Below, piece by piece: positions 63,137 through 64,000 of a stretch of 64,000 bases of DNA (position 1 is the stretch's first letter; every line of letters begins with the position of its first letter). A model generated the notes under the pieces. That model was not told where the DNA came from and did no database searches. It was given only the letters and a program-made list of their open reading frames with translations. The stretch is from Rosettibacter sp037481715 (lineage in GTDB: Bacteria > Bacteroidota > Ignavibacteria > Ignavibacteriales > Melioribacteraceae), in the NCBI GenBank assembly GCA_037481715.1, contig JBBFLD010000006.1, forward strand, positions 186,001 through 250,000. Reading direction: 5' to 3'. The translations under genes were made by a program, and so were the position numbers.

Positions 63137-63886
63137 TCAATTTTGTTTTAATAAGTTTTCTTCTAATTCAACTGATTTTGGAAATAGTATATAATTTTCA
63201 AGATGAATATGTTTATGCAAATCTTTTTCAAATTCTTTTATCTCTTCATATGCTAAAGAAAATGTTGTGCATGCATCATCAGGCAATCTATAATCATTTG
63301 TTAAATAACGAAGTTTATGCAGAATGTTACCAGCCGAATCATGTTCAACTTCCATTTGTCTAATCGGATTATTAATAGAGCCAAAACCGCTTGTCTTTGG
63401 TTTCTCATTAAACTTCTGGCATTCAACTAAATATTTCATGTACGGGAATAAAATTCTTTCTTCTTTCATCATGTGATTTTCTAATTCTTTTGATAATTGA
63501 TTAAACAGTAATTTTATTTCTGTGAGATATTGATATTTACTGCCATGTTTTTCTACTACTTTATCTAAGAATGAAGAAATTCTTGGAACTGCTTCCAAAA
63601 CATATTTATGATGAACCTCCACTATGTAATTAATTAATTCTAATATCCCCCAATCATTGAAGTTTTCTGATTTAACTGTTTCATTTTTTATTACTGAAAG
63701 CAGTTCATCTACAATTTTTTGCTTATCTGATTTTTTATCTCTTAAAACTTCATCAAGAGAAATATTGCCGTTACAGCAAAAATCAATTTTATATTTTTCT
63801 AATACTTCAGCAGTTTTATAGTTTATGGTCACAATATCTTTTACTTTAATGTTTGAAAGCTCATCTATTGTTTTAATGTCATTCAT
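63137..63886 (-). CDS. ric: Iron-sulfur cluster repair di-iron protein (RIC/ScdA/YtfE)
   Basis: 249 residues. The N-terminal ScdA domain has the paired Cys of FCCNGNISLDEVL (Cys37-Cys38). The hemerythrin-like part has the iron-binding His/Glu set spread over IVEVHHKYVLEAVP, HMMKEERILFPYMK, QMEVEHDSAGNILHKL and KDLHKHIHLENYILFPK. It repairs Fe-S clusters damaged by NO and oxidants. It is the first visible gene of the nos operon and has an AAGGAG ribosome-binding site. Confidence 0.93.
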   Translation of the reverse strand: MNDIKTIDELSNIKVKDIVTINYKTAEVLEKYKIDFCCNGNISLDEVLRDKKSDKQKIVDELLSVIKNETVKSENFNDWGILELINYIVEVHHKYVLEAVPRISSFLDKVVEKHGSKYQYLTEIKLLFNQLSKELENHMMKEERILFPYMKYLVECQKFNEKPKTSGFGSINNPIRQMEVEHDSAGNILHKLRYLTNDYRLPDDACTTFSLAYEEIKEFEKDLHKHIHLENYILFPKSVELEENLLKQN

Positions 63887-63940
63887 ATTTGTTTCTCCTT
63901 CTTATTAAGTTTAAAAAATCCGATTATGTCATAAAAAATT

Positions 63941-64000
63941 TTATTCTTTTGCTTTTCCTGTAATAGAACAAGATTTAATTGCATAATTGAAATTTTTTAT
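63941..64000 (-). CDS. Possible C-terminal tail of an upstream gene
   Basis: One minus-strand frame is open from the right edge of the window to a TAA at 63941 (19 codons ending SITGKAKE). The reading is too short to be sure it codes, and no family can be read. It would end 54 bp before ric and could be the preceding gene of the island. Confidence 0.3.
   Translation of the reverse strand: MKNFNYAIKSCSITGKAKE

Noticed and set aside
1..64000. tRNA, rRNA, CRISPR array, insertion sequences or prophage
   Set aside because: I looked through the gaps for cloverleaf, repeat-spacer or transposase features and saw none. The ORF6N gene and the restriction-modification island are the only mobile-like hints.

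Overview
The window is AT-rich chromosomal DNA from a bacterium of the Chlorobi/Ignavibacteria branch of the FCB group, most likely an Ignavibacteriales member. The pointers are a type IX secretion C-terminal sorting domain (YPNPFNP ... SGIYFY ... KKM) on a secreted deacetylase, many Bacteroidota/Chlorobi-type families (DUF2911, DUF3109, DUF4402, DUF4922, exported SagB-like nitroreductase), ATG starts mixed with TTG, and a Sec/lipoprotein (clade II-like) nitrous oxide reductase cluster. Assignment is by inference; no rRNA is present to confirm it. I saw no tRNA, rRNA, CRISPR array, IS element or prophage.

Layout. 1-3667: start of an exported carboxypeptidase-regulatory-domain protein, a TIGR01777-type epimerase and a three-gene pilin-like cassette. 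3834-8114: membrane methyltransferase, cell-wall amidase, uvrB. 8289-12060: a small plus-strand restriction-modification island made of a stand-alone RadC helix-hairpin-helix domain, a single-chain type IIG-like restriction/methylation enzyme and a small partner. 12106-18731: a minus-strand operon DUF3109-rpoN-methyltransferase-hslV-hslU-phosphatase-deacetylase. 18872-22949: SDR, lipoprotein hydrolase, exported nitroreductase, ATP-cone/uridine-kinase fusion. 23256-29528: a tetR-tolC-MFP-RND efflux operon with a visible TetR-type operator. 29777-44656: metabolic and housekeeping genes including a plant/cyanobacterial-type ispH, dgt, a zinc-type CDF exporter, sufE, an exported acetolactate decarboxylase, a glycosyltransferase-DUF4922-purU operon and rlpA. 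44845-47288: a two-component system next to a secreted Lys-rich protein.

Two regions stand out. At 47512-52744 there is a chaperone-usher-like fimbrial operon: two DUF4402-type subunits, a third divergent subunit, a PapD-like chaperone and a large usher-like outer-membrane protein. Its leader holds a perfect 12-bp inverted repeat, and a 14-bp hairpin follows the first (probably major) subunit gene. Such systems are well known in Proteobacteria but not a standard part of this lineage, which makes it the best candidate for an undescribed system.

At 53833-63886 there is a nitrogen-oxide island: an Rrf2/NsrR-like Fe-S regulator on the plus strand, then on the minus strand ric-cytochrome c-nosZ-(membrane protein)-nosL-nosD-nosF-nosY-Fe-S protein-octaheme hydroxylamine-oxidoreductase-family cytochrome. 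NosZ, its presumed cytochrome c donor and NosL all carry lipoprotein signals, so the respiratory end looks membrane-tethered. A 22-bp stem-loop directly after nosZ probably uncouples nosZ dosage from the maturation genes.
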